Positions 54,004-63,201 are shown, counted from the stretch's first letter. The stretch is 64,000 bases of DNA from Phytopseudomonas seleniipraecipitans (GCF_900102335.1 NZ_FNBM01000008.1:143161-207160); one strand, 5' to 3'. Notes: generated by a model from the letters alone, not told the origin. Program-made: numbers and translations.

Positions 54004-55101
54004 ATGAGCCGTCCCGCATTCGACCCCGCCACTTACGACGCCCAACTCGCTGCGAAGAAGGCCCGCCTGGTCGAGCTGCTCGCGCCGTTTGCTGCGCCAG
54101 AGCCCGAGGTATTCGAGTCGCCGCGCGAGTATTACCGCCTGCGTACCGAATTCCGCCTGTGGCGTGAAGCCGGTAGCGAGAACCGTCACTACGCGATGTT
54201 CGAGGCTGGCGACAAGCACAGCCCGATCTTCTTCGAAGACTTCCCAATCGCCAGCCTGCGTATCAACGAATTGATGCCGCGCCTCAAGGCCGCCTGGCAG
54301 TCTAGCCAGGCGCTGGGTTTCAAGCTGTTCCAGGTGGAGTTCCTCACCACCTTGGCCGGTGATGGGCTGATCACCCTGTGCTATCACCGCCCACTGGATG
54401 ACGCCTGGGAAGCGGCCGCCAAGGTGCTGGCCGATGAGTTGGGCGTCAGCATCGTTGGCCGCTCGCGGGGCAAACGCATCGTGGTCGGCCGGCCTTATGT
54501 TGAAGAGACGCTGCAGGTCGCCGGTCGCACTTTCCGTTACCGCCAGCCGGAAGGCGCCTTCACCCAGCCCAATGGCGAGGTGTGCCAGAAGATGCTCGGC
54601 TGGGCCTACGAGGTACTCGGCGAGCGCGACGACGACCTGCTGGAGCTGTATTGCGGTAACGGCAACTTTACCTTGCCGCTGGCCACCCGCGTGCGCAAGG
54701 TGCTGGCCACCGAAATCAGCAAGACTTCGGTCAATGCGGCCTTGGCGAATCTGGCCGATAACGAGATCGATAACGTCACGCTGGTCAGGCTGTCTGCCGA
54801 AGAGCTGACTGAGGCGCTGAATGACGTCCGTCCGTTCCGCCGCCTAGCCGACATCGACCTGAAGAGCTACGACTTCGGCAGTGTGTTCGTAGACCCGCCG
54901 CGCGCCGGTATGGACGCTGATACCTGCGAGCTGACCCGCCGCTTCGAGCGCATCCTGTATATCTCCTGTAACCCGGAAACCCTGGCGCAGAACATCGCCC
55001 AGTTGCACGACACCCACCGCATCGAACGTTGCGCGTTGTTCGACCAGTTCCCCTATACCCATCATATGGAGTCGGGCGTATTGCTGGTTCGCCGGGGTTA
55101 A
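54004..55101 (+). CDS. trmA: tRNA (uracil-54-C5)-methyltransferase
   Basis: 365 residues. It methylates U54 of tRNA to ribothymidine with SAM. The SAM-binding [31 protein letters not shown] and the catalytic cysteine in [15 protein letters not shown] are all present, together with the early [17 protein letters not shown] and GAFTQPN motifs. There are no four-cysteine iron-sulfur ligands of the RumA/TrmB-like group, which fits TrmA. The gene begins about 45 nt after the repeat array; the upstream sequence has no strong ribosome site before the ATG. Confidence 0.95.
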   Translation: MSRPAFDPATYDAQLAAKKARLVELLAPFAAPEPEVFESPREYYRLRTEFRLWREAGSENRHYAMFEAGDKHSPIFFEDFPIASLRINELMPRLKAAWQSSQALGFKLFQVEFLTTLAGDGLITLCYHRPLDDAWEAAAKVLADELGVSIVGRSRGKRIVVGRPYVEETLQVAGRTFRYRQPEGAFTQPNGEVCQKMLGWAYEVLGERDDDLLELYCGNGNFTLPLATRVRKVLATEISKTSVNAALANLADNEIDNVTLVRLSAEELTEALNDVRPFRRLADIDLKSYDFGSVFVDPPRAGMDADTCELTRRFERILYISCNPETLAQNIAQLHDTHRIERCALFDQFPYTHHMESGVLLVRRG

Positions 55102-55134
55102 GGCGAAAGCAGCCTCAAGCTCTGCGTAAAGATG

Positions 55135-55221
55135 GCACCCACGCTCCAGCGTGGGTGCTCAGGCTAGGGCGCTCTGCGCCCGTTTGCGCTAGGCAGCGTT
55201 CAAAGCGGACGCAGAGCGTCC
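55135..55221. repeat. Cluster of small palindromes after trmA
   Basis: GCACCCACGCT-CC-AGCGTGGGTGC (55135-55158) is a perfect 11-bp stem. GGACGC-AGA-GCGTCC (55207-55221) follows, then sequence of the form CCCACGCGGCGCGTGAGG. These match a common Pseudomonas intergenic repeat type and may terminate trmA (34 nt upstream) or the convergent 55301 gene. Confidence 0.55.
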
Positions 55222-55300
55222 CAGGAGGCATTCCCACGCGGCGCGTGAGGAACGATCAGGTGAACGTCCGCATGTGCCTTGAGGAAGCCACAACGCCTCG

Positions 55301-58300
55301 TCAACTCACCTGTTCCAGCCATTTATCGACGTCCTTGCGGCTGATCTTGCCGTCGGACTTGGTGTTGTTCGGGTGGAAGCGGATGGTGTCGAGGAATTCG
55401 AAGAACTCCTTGTTATCCATCAGGAACTGCACGGCGTCGATATCTTCCTGGGAGTTGTCGAAGCGGTCGTCGCCCTTGAGCAACTTGTTGAAATCTTTGT
55501 CGCTGATGATGTCGTCGCTGCCCTGCCACTGCTCCCAGTTATCGACGATACGGTCGATCTTGTCCTTGTTCTCGCGATAGAACTCGGCGTCGAACTTATC
55601 GTTGTAGGTCACCAGATCCTTCATGTTGTCAGTGAACCAGTCATCACCAATTTTTCCGTCCTTCTCGACCTTCTCGGTAAATTCCTTGTAGTGCTCGGGC
55701 TGCGCCTCCCAAACGGGAATATCCTCGGGGTACCAGGCGTCGAAACGGTCTTCGTATTTGCCTTCGTAGTAGTTGTACTCGTAGCTCATGTGCACGAGGT
55801 AGTTGAGCTTGTCGCCCCACTCCTTTTCCAGCACGCCGTCCTTGTCCAGCTCGCGGAAGTAGTCGCGCACCTTCTCGACGGTTTCCTCGCTTTTCTTCAG
55901 GGCCACCACGCCACCGATGATGGCACCGATGAAACCGAGCACCGCACCGACACCACCGGCCGCGGCGGCAACTACCCCGGCCACGGCCGCAGAGCCAACG
56001 CCAATCGCAGCCGCCAGACCGGCGCCGCCCATTACCAGCCCGGCGGTGCCGCCAACCAGCTGCAAGCTCTTGGCCGCGAACTGCTCGGGCGTGCCGCCTT
56101 CCTTGCGCAGTTTGTCGATGCCCATGCCGCCGAGCACCAGATCGAGTACCCCGCCCGCCACGTCAGCGACGCCGCCGATGGTCGACAGCGCACCGCCAAT
56201 CCAGCGCAGCTTCTCTGACTCGGGAACATTCTTCAGCTCCGGGTTCTTATCGGCGATCGTGGTAAGGCTGCTGCGCACTGCGTCCTGCTGATCCGCCGGC
56301 AATTGTTCGATCAGGTCCTCGACCGCGGGACGGGACGTGCGGGTGTTGTCGTCGAAGTCCTTCCAGAAGTTGTCGGCGGTGAACGCCTTGCCCATGTCGA
56401 GCTCGGGCAATTCCTTCAGGTTATCCAGCTTCTTCTGGATTTCCTTCATCTCGATCGATTCGGTTTCCGACACGTCCTTTGGCTTGAAATGCTTGTCCCA
56501 GACGGTTTCCTTGAGGCTCTTGCCAAGGCCCAGCGAATCCGCGGCGCCCGGTTTGCGGAACAGCTCTTCGTAGGCGCCGGTAACCATGGTAGCCATCGGC
56601 GAGATCATACTGATGGTGGTAACGAAGTTCTTCGCCGCCTCGATGCGCTCCGCCGGCGTGTCACCGAAATTCAGCCCGCCATCGGCCAGCTTGTAGATAC
56701 CGGCGACCATCGAAATCAGCCCGGCGCTGGAACTCAATACACCCGTCTTGCCGAGCTTGCCGAGCACGCCGGCCACACCGTCGCGTTCGGCCAGCGGGAC
56801 TTTCGCCACAGCTTTGTCGATTTTCTCGGCGGTGATCACGCCGGACTGTCCCGACGGGTCGTTGATACTCGCCTTGGCGCTGTCCTTGAGGAGCTGGGTC
56901 AGCGGCTCTCGTGAGCTTTCCACCGAGGTGACGAGTTTTTGCTCCTCTGCGCTCAGCTCGGGCTTGGCCTGGCCTTTCTCTTTGCCGCCGCCGAAGAAGT
57001 AGTTGTAGATGTCGGTGCCGCGCTTGGTGCCCAGCACCGAGGTCATCATGGTGGTCAGCAGCGTGGAGACCATGTCAGTGGTGGCCTTGTCGACGTTCTC
57101 TTCGCCGACGCCCTCCATGCCATCTTGGTAAAGCTCGTTAAGCTGATCGATAGGAATGCCGAACTTGAATTCGGTATCGATCTGCGCCGCCAGCTCGGCA
57201 TCGAGCAGGCTAAGCGACTGCATATCGGCCGCATAGCGCGCCGCCGCGCCTTCGGGGTTGTCCTGCTCTAAATCCGCCAACGCTTTTTTGTACTCGGGGT
57301 CGCGCAGGGTCTCGGCCAGCTTATCCTTGAAGCCGTCCTTGTCCTCGACCTTGTCGATCGCCTCCTTGAGGAAGCGGTCATTGTCGGCGGCGATGTCCTC
57401 GTCGGTCATCAGCGCCAGCAATTCTTCGCCCAGCTTGCCCTCGTCAACCAGCCCACGCATTTCCGCCGGGCTCATCTCCTTGGGATCTTTGCCGTAACTG
57501 GTATTGGTGGTGCCGCTGAACGCACCGTTTGTGGTGGTGTATGGCAGGAACTGGAAACCGCCGTTGAGCATCGCCCGCGCTTCAAGCAGGCGCAGGTACT
57601 TGGCCTCCTTGGAGTCGTCAGGCTTGTCCTTGTATGCCTCCTTGAGGTTGTCGTAATACAGCTCGCCAACGGTCTTGGCCTTGCCATCCTTCTTCTCGCT
57701 GGTTTCGGCGAGCATCAGGTCGGTGTCTTTCGCGGGCGGCAGGTCACGATCCTCGAAGGCCTTGTCGACCGCGCCTTGTTGCTTATCAACCTGGGTGCCT
57801 TCCAGGTTGGCGAAGTGTTCAGGGGTGACGCTCTCGATGACGATAAATTTGCCGCGTCGTGGCGTCTCGACCGCGAGAACACCCGGCGCCAGGGTTTCGA
57901 CCTTGGTGCCGTCGGTGACCACGGGGATGTCGTCGCGGGCGCTCATGACCTTGTAGCCATCCTCGTCGATCTTCTTCTCGATCTCGTCGCGGGTCTTGGC
58001 CAGCTCCTTGACCCGCTCGTAGGCGTCGGGCGACACCTCCTTGGACACGGCGTATTTATGACCATCTGCGGTGGTGAACAGCGCCGTATCGTTCTCGCCA
58101 TACGCGCCGTTGTCGTCGACGGTGAGCTGGAAGCCGTTGCCCGGGTGATACACGGCCGCGCTCATGTCGAGATAGCCATCTTCGATAAAGCGCAGATCGC
58201 CTATTTCGGGAACATCCTCTGGTGACGTGACGACAGTGAAGCCGCCCGCCTCGCGCTGCCCAAGCCACAGCTCGTGCTCGTCGGAGAGGTCTTTTTCTGT

Positions 58301-58690
58301 CCAGGCGGGTGCGCCCTTCACATCACCACTGTCCATCTTCGCCTTGGCGACCTCGTGAAGGCGCGGGTTGACGCCAGCATGTACCAGCACCTGGTCACCG
58401 TTTTTCATGGTCACCAGCAACAGGTCGTCCCAAAGCATCAGCCGGTGACCGCTGGAGGACAGCCATTCACTCTCGACGTTGGCGATATCCTCTTCTTTCC
58501 ACTGGTGGTTGCTCTCTGCCAACGGCGGCTTGCCGTCCAGATAGGGCCCGCGGTGTTCCTTATAGGCCTCGATACCCTTTTTATCGAGCTGCCCACCCTT
58601 GCTCCGAGCCTCGCGCAGCTTTTCGTCGAAGTCAGCGTTGCCCGTCTCTCCGGTCACGCGTTTGGGTGTGCTGGTATCGATCGTACTCAT
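55301..58690 (-). CDS. HrpK-like type III secretion associated protein
   Basis: 1129 residues, very rich in Asp, Glu and Lys. No Sec signal is present. The N-terminal 300 residues contain three related modules (see findings). Residues about 340-760 are mainly helical and polar. A long Gly/Ala/Val-rich hydrophobic stretch at about 828-928 (LRWIGGALSTIGGVADVAGG, GVGAVLGFIGAIIGGVVALK) could insert in a membrane. The C-terminal 200 residues are acidic and end in SDGKISRKDVDKWLEQV, an EF-hand-like calcium site at about 1112. This layout is that of the HrpK group, whose studied member in P. syringae is a putative T3SS translocator. The sct genes lie 2.6 kb away. No HrpL-type box was seen upstream. 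Confidence 0.75.
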   Translation of the reverse strand: MSTIDTSTPKRVTGETGNADFDEKLREARSKGGQLDKKGIEAYKEHRGPYLDGKPPLAESNHQWKEEDIANVESEWLSSSGHRLMLWDDLLLVTMKNGDQVLVHAGVNPRLHEVAKAKMDSGDVKGAPAWTEKDLSDEHELWLGQREAGGFTVVTSPEDVPEIGDLRFIEDGYLDMSAAVYHPGNGFQLTVDDNGAYGENDTALFTTADGHKYAVSKEVSPDAYERVKELAKTRDEIEKKIDEDGYKVMSARDDIPVVTDGTKVETLAPGVLAVETPRRGKFIVIESVTPEHFANLEGTQVDKQQGAVDKAFEDRDLPPAKDTDLMLAETSEKKDGKAKTVGELYYDNLKEAYKDKPDDSKEAKYLRLLEARAMLNGGFQFLPYTTTNGAFSGTTNTSYGKDPKEMSPAEMRGLVDEGKLGEELLALMTDEDIAADNDRFLKEAIDKVEDKDGFKDKLAETLRDPEYKKALADLEQDNPEGAAARYAADMQSLSLLDAELAAQIDTEFKFGIPIDQLNELYQDGMEGVGEENVDKATTDMVSTLLTTMMTSVLGTKRGTDIYNYFFGGGKEKGQAKPELSAEEQKLVTSVESSREPLTQLLKDSAKASINDPSGQSGVITAEKIDKAVAKVPLAERDGVAGVLGKLGKTGVLSSSAGLISMVAGIYKLADGGLNFGDTPAERIEAAKNFVTTISMISPMATMVTGAYEELFRKPGAADSLGLGKSLKETVWDKHFKPKDVSETESIEMKEIQKKLDNLKELPELDMGKAFTADNFWKDFDDNTRTSRPAVEDLIEQLPADQQDAVRSSLTTIADKNPELKNVPESEKLRWIGGALSTIGGVADVAGGVLDLVLGGMGIDKLRKEGGTPEQFAAKSLQLVGGTAGLVMGGAGLAAAIGVGSAAVAGVVAAAAGGVGAVLGFIGAIIGGVVALKKSEETVEKVRDYFRELDKDGVLEKEWGDKLNYLVHMSYEYNYYEGKYEDRFDAWYPEDIPVWEAQPEHYKEFTEKVEKDGKIGDDWFTDNMKDLVTYNDKFDAEFYRENKDKIDRIVDNWEQWQGSDDIISDKDFNKLLKGDDRFDNSQEDIDAVQFLMDNKEFFEFLDTIRFHPNNTKSDGKISRKDVDKWLEQVS

Positions 58691-59246
58691 CGGCGTCGGC
58701 GCTCCGGCTCAATAAAGTGGACAGGGTCGCAAAACGGCGCTGCGAGCCTTGTACAAAAAGGAATGGCTATGGCACTTGTGAACGACGCAGTCACGCGCTC
58801 GGCTGCTGCCCAAAACTGAGCGTCAGCTCTCATCTGTGCGCGTGAACGACACCTGCGTTGCTTGCATTCAAGCAATCGTCACATTGATGCAACAACCTAA
58901 TCGGAAAGGATTTCGCAGCTTTTCACAGTGAGTCATGGCCCTTAACAGGACGTAGGAGGCCGACGCTGTATGGACTGCCAGGAGCGCCGCCTTGTGAGCC
59001 TCGATCCAACCTACATCAACGCCGTCACGCACGGTTTTCCGAACGCCTTTTTAGTCATCATCCGAATTACCGAACAGGCCAATGTCGACGAACTGCACAC
59101 GCCGTTGACAATCAAGCAGTTAGCGACCTATCGGTCACTGTCGATAACGGCACGCTATTTGCGACGTTTCCCCTACCTCTGATCGACGCCGCGATGTAGC
59201 CGCGCGGTGATAAACAAAAACAAACGACGCTTTGGGGGATTTTCTC
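58691..59246. other. Divergent upstream region of the HrpK-like gene and the T3SS regulator
   Basis: This 556-nt stretch separates the minus-strand HrpK-like gene from the plus-strand leader ORF and regulator. It should hold both promoters. I looked for the HrpL box (GGAACC-N16-CCACNNA), for a sigma-54 box (a TGGCACG near 59270 lacks the matching GC) and for dyads, and found none that are convincing. A 70-codon frame at 58970-59182 has AGGAGG 11 nt upstream but no recognisable domain. Confidence 0.4.
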
Positions 59247-59393
59247 TTGCCTATTGAAACTGCCGCACTGGCACGTCCCGTGGCCATTCACTTCGATGAA
59301 CCGCCACGTCAGCCGCATCCGAACATGCACCCGCATCCAGGCCCGCAGCGATTACCCGTGCGCAAAACAACACTAACTCTCGAGGATTTATAG
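59247..59393 (+). CDS. Possible 48-residue leader peptide upstream of the T3SS regulator
   Basis: A frame from TTG at 59247 with GGGGGA 7-8 nt upstream runs 48 codons and stops (TAG) 2 nt before the ATG of the regulator. The peptide is Pro/His-rich in its middle (PPRQPHPNMHPHPGPQ) and ends KTTLTLEDL. The ribosome site of the regulator (GAGGA) lies inside its final codons, so translation of the two would be coupled. It is short and has no known relatives, so it may be only an open stretch. Confidence 0.3.
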   Translation: MPIETAALARPVAIHFDEPPRQPHPNMHPHPGPQRLPVRKTTLTLEDL

Positions 59394-59395
59394 GC

Positions 59396-61126
59396 ATGTA
59401 TTCGACCATTCTCGGCGCCAGCGCGCCGACCGAGATGCCTTTTGACCACGCCCCCTTCAGCAGCGAAGGCGCATTGCGTTTTGGCGCATTCGTTCTCTAC
59501 CCGCGCCAGCACCTGCTGCTGAAGAACGGTGAGCCCGTCAGCCTGGGCAGCCGCGCGCTGGACCTGCTGATCGCCATGGCCTCGCGCGCTGGCGAGCTGC
59601 TGGAGAAGTCCGAACTGATCGCCTGCGCATGGCCCAAGGTCATCGTTGAAGAGTGCAACCTGCGTGCACAGATCGTCGCGCTGCGCCGGGTACTGGGCGA
59701 GGATGAAAATGGTTTCGAATACATTGTCACCGTGCCGGGCCGTGGCTATCGCTTCGTGGCCCGCACCGAGCCGTATCAAGCATCCAGCGAGCCGTCCAGC
59801 ACAGAGCGCCAGCAATCCTTGCCAAGCCTGATCACTCTGCCGCTGGGCCGTGATGCGGTTATCGAGCGACTCAGCGAGCAACTGCTGCAGACTCGGCTGA
59901 TCTCGCTGGTCGGCCCCGGCGGGATCGGCAAGAGCACCGTGGCGCTGGCGCTCGGCAACCAACTGGCGGAACAGATGCCCCACGGCACCTGCTTCGTCGA
60001 CCTCAGCGAAACCAGCGACGACAGCCGCATTGCGCAGGCGCTGGCCGAGGCGCTTGGCCTGCAGCCGGGCAACGATCCGTTGCGCGATGTGGTTCAACAC
60101 CTGCAACAGCGCCGTCAGCTGCTGATTCTGGACAACTGTGAACAGGCCCTGGATGGCACCGCGCTGGTCGTGGAAACCCTGCTCAAATGGACGCCCGACT
60201 GCGCCATTCTGATCACCAGCCGTGAGCCGCTGCACACCGCTGGCGAGCAGGTCGAGCGCCTGCTGCCGCTGCAACTGCCCGCGGCGTGCGAACACCCGAC
60301 CAGCGAGCAGGCCCTGAGCTACCCGGCCGTCGCGCTATTCGTCGAGCGGGTGCAGGCCAACGACACCGCTTTCTGCCTCGACGACGGAAATGTGGCGGAT
60401 GTGGTGAGCATCTGCCGCAAACTCGACGGCATCCCGCTGGATATCGAAATCGCCGCGACCCGCGTCAGCGCCTTCGGCCTGACGCCGCTGGCCGACCTGC
60501 TGGATGGCGATTTTCGGCTGCAGATGGAGGGTCGGCGTACCGCGCCCCCACGCCACCGCTCGCTACGCGCCACGCTGGACTGGTCGTACCAGACGTTGCC
60601 CCCAGCCGAACAGGCAATGCTGCGTCTGGTGGCGATTTTCAATGGCACCTTCACGCTGAATGCAGTGCGCGCAATCGTCGAAGGTGACGAGCAGCTGGCC
60701 GGCGACCCATTGCCGCTGATCGAGAGCCTCGTCGATAAATCGCTGTTGATCGCCCACCGCGACGACACCATGAAGTACTACCAGATGCCCAAGACCGAAC
60801 GGCTCTATGCGCTGGAGAAACTCGACCAGACCGGCACCACCCAACGCATCGTCGCGCGTCACGCGGCCTATGCCCTGGCGGTGGTAAAAAAGGCCGCCAG
60901 CCAGCTCGACACCGTGGTGCCGGATGCCTGGAAGAACCTCTACGGTGCGGAAAGCGACACCATTCGCTCGGCGCTGACCTGGGCTTGCTCCACCGACGGC
61001 AATCAGTCTCTGGGCCTCGAACTGACCCTGGCGGCTCTTGGCCTGGGCCCCTACCGGGATCGCTCGTCGCGGCCTCGCGTGGAGCAGCCGCACGATCAGC
61101 CGGTAGATCGACGAAAGGCTAGTTGA
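59396..61126 (+). CDS. Winged-helix / ATP-binding transcriptional regulator near T3SS genes, probably truncated
   Basis: 576 residues. An OmpR-type winged helix lies at about 25-125 (LRFGAFVLYPRQHLLLKNGE, YIVTVPGRGYRFVAR). An NB-ARC-like ATPase follows with P-loop LVGPGGIGKST at about 170-180, LLILDNCEQALDG near 242, a sensor at ILITSREPLHTAGEQVERL and the winged segment DWSYQTLPPAEQAMLR near 400. Full-length regulators of this architecture are usually about 900 residues with C-terminal TPR repeats. Here the protein ends after residue 545 with a low-complexity, charged tail (YRDRSSRPRVEQPHDQPVDR), then repeats. It probably controls the neighbouring T3SS genes. GAGGA lies 9 nt before the ATG. 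Confidence 0.75.
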   Translation: MYSTILGASAPTEMPFDHAPFSSEGALRFGAFVLYPRQHLLLKNGEPVSLGSRALDLLIAMASRAGELLEKSELIACAWPKVIVEECNLRAQIVALRRVLGEDENGFEYIVTVPGRGYRFVARTEPYQASSEPSSTERQQSLPSLITLPLGRDAVIERLSEQLLQTRLISLVGPGGIGKSTVALALGNQLAEQMPHGTCFVDLSETSDDSRIAQALAEALGLQPGNDPLRDVVQHLQQRRQLLILDNCEQALDGTALVVETLLKWTPDCAILITSREPLHTAGEQVERLLPLQLPAACEHPTSEQALSYPAVALFVERVQANDTAFCLDDGNVADVVSICRKLDGIPLDIEIAATRVSAFGLTPLADLLDGDFRLQMEGRRTAPPRHRSLRATLDWSYQTLPPAEQAMLRLVAIFNGTFTLNAVRAIVEGDEQLAGDPLPLIESLVDKSLLIAHRDDTMKYYQMPKTERLYALEKLDQTGTTQRIVARHAAYALAVVKKAASQLDTVVPDAWKNLYGAESDTIRSALTWACSTDGNQSLGLELTLAALGLGPYRDRSSRPRVEQPHDQPVDRRKAS

Positions 61127-61174
61127 GCGGCGGCGCTCTATAAGCGTTCGGGACGACGGGCGAGGGATCAGTTG

Positions 61175-61263
61175 GTAGGGCGGAAGACGCTTTACCTACG
61201 CGGCCCGCCCTTTCCACCGCTCTTCAATCGCGATGGTGGACAAAAGAGCGTTGTCCACCCCAC
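61175..61263. repeat. Hairpin-type repeat element, copy B (inverted)
   Basis: 89 nt whose reverse complement matches the element at 31438-31543 over most of its length (GGTGGACAACGCTCTTTTGT and GAGCGGTGGA blocks). Its GTAGGGCGG end resembles the units of the 52790-53958 array. It lies between the shortened regulator and the sctU stop, 49 nt after the regulator. Confidence 0.7.
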
Positions 61264-61324
61264 GGTCGCTCGCGACTCTTTCAAGCATCGCTGGCGACGC
61301 TGATTACAAAATCACGCCGGGCCA

Positions 61325-62380
61325 TCAGATCAGCCGCGCGGCGACCAGCGCATCGGCCACCGGCTGGAAGGTGTTGGCCGGAATCGGTTCGCCTTTCACC
61401 GCACGTTTGGCGATCTCCCCGGCCAGCTTGGCATCGGCGCTACGCGGCACGCCGAGGCTCGCCGATTGCGCCTGCAGCGCCTTGGCGTCCTCCCCGGAGG
61501 CGATGCACACCAGTACCGGCACAGGCGTTTCGCCGCGCACGTAGCGCACGCCAACCAGCCAGCCGTCTTCGCTGCCGATCATCAACGTGGCGTGCGCGAT
61601 GCCGACCTTACGGCTGCTCAGCGCCTGCATCTCGCGGCGCTGACGCTGGCGTTCACGCTTGATCAGCGGATCACCGTCCATGTCCTTGCGCTCGCGTTTC
61701 TGCTCGCTGCGGGTCATGCGCATCTCGCGCTGGAACAGCCAGCGCTGCAGCAGCACGTCGACGATGCCGATCACCAGGTACGTGACGATCACCGTGGCCA
61801 CCAGCGGCTTGAGCAGCAGGAAGAACACCGACTCGATGCATCCGGCGCCACAGCGCGACGACTCCATTAGCGCCTGCAGGGCGATACGACCGACCACGTA
61901 AAAAGCGATCGACAAGACCAGCACCTTGAACAGGCTCTTGAGGAACTCAATCACGTTGCGCATGGAAAAGATGCGCTTGGCGCCTTCCACCGGGTTGATA
62001 CGCGCGATGTCTGGTTTGATCGGCTCGCCCGAGAACAGCACGCCACGCATGGTCACGATATTGGTGAGTATGACGCACACCACGGTTACCCCGAGGATCG
62101 GCAAGGCGGTGCGCAGCAGCACCTGCTGAGCGCTCTCCAGCAAGCGCGGCCAGACCGTGGCGAAAGGCTCGACGTAGATGGTCGCCGCCAGATCGAGCAA
62201 GGCGCGCACCCGCGACTCGGCGATGCTGGCCAGAAACGCGATGCACACCGTGCAGCCAAGCAACACCACGGCCGAGACCATGTCCTGACTCTTCGAGACC
62301 TGGCCCTTCTGGCGCGCCTCGCGCAGTTTCTTGTCGGAGGCCGGCTGGGATTTTTCCTCGCTGCCGCTGTTGCCTGCCAT
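61325..62380 (-). CDS. sctU: Type III secretion export switch protein SctU (HrcU/YscU family), autocleavage motif lost
   Basis: 351 residues: an N-terminal cytoplasmic tail (SDKKLREARQKGQVSKSQDM), four membrane helices, and the cytoplasmic domain with ERKDMDGDPLIKRERQRQRR, the family linker. In all well-studied SctU/FlhB proteins the next segment is Asn-Pro-Thr-His, the self-cleaving site that drives the switch in substrate specificity. Here residues 262-265 are Ala-His-Ala-Thr (KVGIAHATLMIG), at the same position as in YscU (263-266), while the downstream YVRGETPVPVLVC is conserved. The protein should therefore remain uncleaved. Its ATG overlaps the sctT stop. The gene is in frame and intact otherwise. 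Confidence 0.93.
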   Translation of the reverse strand: MAGNSGSEEKSQPASDKKLREARQKGQVSKSQDMVSAVVLLGCTVCIAFLASIAESRVRALLDLAATIYVEPFATVWPRLLESAQQVLLRTALPILGVTVVCVILTNIVTMRGVLFSGEPIKPDIARINPVEGAKRIFSMRNVIEFLKSLFKVLVLSIAFYVVGRIALQALMESSRCGAGCIESVFFLLLKPLVATVIVTYLVIGIVDVLLQRWLFQREMRMTRSEQKRERKDMDGDPLIKRERQRQRREMQALSSRKVGIAHATLMIGSEDGWLVGVRYVRGETPVPVLVCIASGEDAKALQAQSASLGVPRSADAKLAGEIAKRAVKGEPIPANTFQPVADALVAARLI

Positions 62381-63198
62381 CAGGGCTCACCGAAACCGGA
62401 CAGCGTCTTGAGCACCTCGACGGTACCGCGGAATTCGGCCAATTGTTCGAGCATCAGCGGGATCAGGAAGCCGCAGTAGAGCACCATCAGAAAGGTGAAG
62501 ATGAGGTTCTTTACCGACAGCGAGAGGTCGAAGATATTCATCTGCGGCGCCATGCGCGACAGGTAGGCGAGCATCATGTCGACCACCAGCAGGGCAATGA
62601 TCAGCGGCGCGACCATCAGCACACCGATGCGCATTACCTGATCGAGAATCACCAGCACCGCCTCCAGTGCCGAGCTGGCGATCACCGGGGTGAACGCGGT
62701 GACGGGCCAAAGCTGATAGCTGTGATAAAAGCCGTCGACCATCAGGATAAAGCCGCCCGACATAAAGAACAGCGTGATCAGCACGACGCTGAGCAGCGTC
62801 GCCGTGACCCCCGCCTCGCCGGCACCCGACGGGTCGACCAGTTGCGCCATGGTCGAGCCGCGTTGCAGGTCGACCAGCTCGCCAGCCACCTCGGCGGCCC
62901 AGAACGGAATACCGAACAGCAGACCCACCGTTACGCCGATGAGGAACTCCTTGACCATCAGACCGGCAAGGAAAAAGCTGCCGTAATCCTCCAGCGCGGT
63001 GAGCGCGGAAAACGCCGGCAGGAACATCGGCGCGGAGATCGCCACCGCCACGCAGCTGCGGATCATCCCGGTCAGACCCAGGCGATTGAACGCCGGCGTG
63101 ATGAACACCAGACCCAGCGCCCGGCATACCGCCAAGGCGGCCGCCGAGATCACCGGATAGGCGATCTCGGCGATGCCCAGGCCGATGTCGGCATCCAT
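62380..63198 (-). CDS. sctT: Type III secretion export apparatus protein SctT
   Basis: 272 residues with about six to eight membrane helices. FITPAFNRLGLTGMIRSCVA, MVKEFLIGVTVGLLFGIPFW, GELVDLQRGSTMAQLVDPSG and MIIALLVVDMMLAYLSR-type segments match the SctT/FliR family. It is the base of the export gate with SctR and SctS. The start ATG 63198 follows the sctS stop after 3 nt and the 3' end overlaps sctU by ATGA. Nothing is abnormal in this gene. Confidence 0.93.
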   Translation of the reverse strand: MDADIGLGIAEIAYPVISAAALAVCRALGLVFITPAFNRLGLTGMIRSCVAVAISAPMFLPAFSALTALEDYGSFFLAGLMVKEFLIGVTVGLLFGIPFWAAEVAGELVDLQRGSTMAQLVDPSGAGEAGVTATLLSVVLITLFFMSGGFILMVDGFYHSYQLWPVTAFTPVIASSALEAVLVILDQVMRIGVLMVAPLIIALLVVDMMLAYLSRMAPQMNIFDLSLSVKNLIFTFLMVLYCGFLIPLMLEQLAEFRGTVEVLKTLSGFGEP

Positions 63199-63201
63199 GC
63201 T

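Noticed and set aside
52965-54032. Protein frames of 65-90 codons with similar sequences
   Set aside because: They are translations of the tandem repeat units in several frames, without ribosome sites or domain matches.
58970-59182. 70-codon gene preceded by AGGAGG
   Set aside because: The spacing is 11 nt, no domain or hydrophobic pattern is visible, and the composition is unlike neighbouring genes; conservation data would be needed.
59265-59290. Sigma-54 promoter before the T3SS regulator
   Set aside because: TGGCACG is present, but the position for the -12 GC has GG instead, so the essential element is missing.
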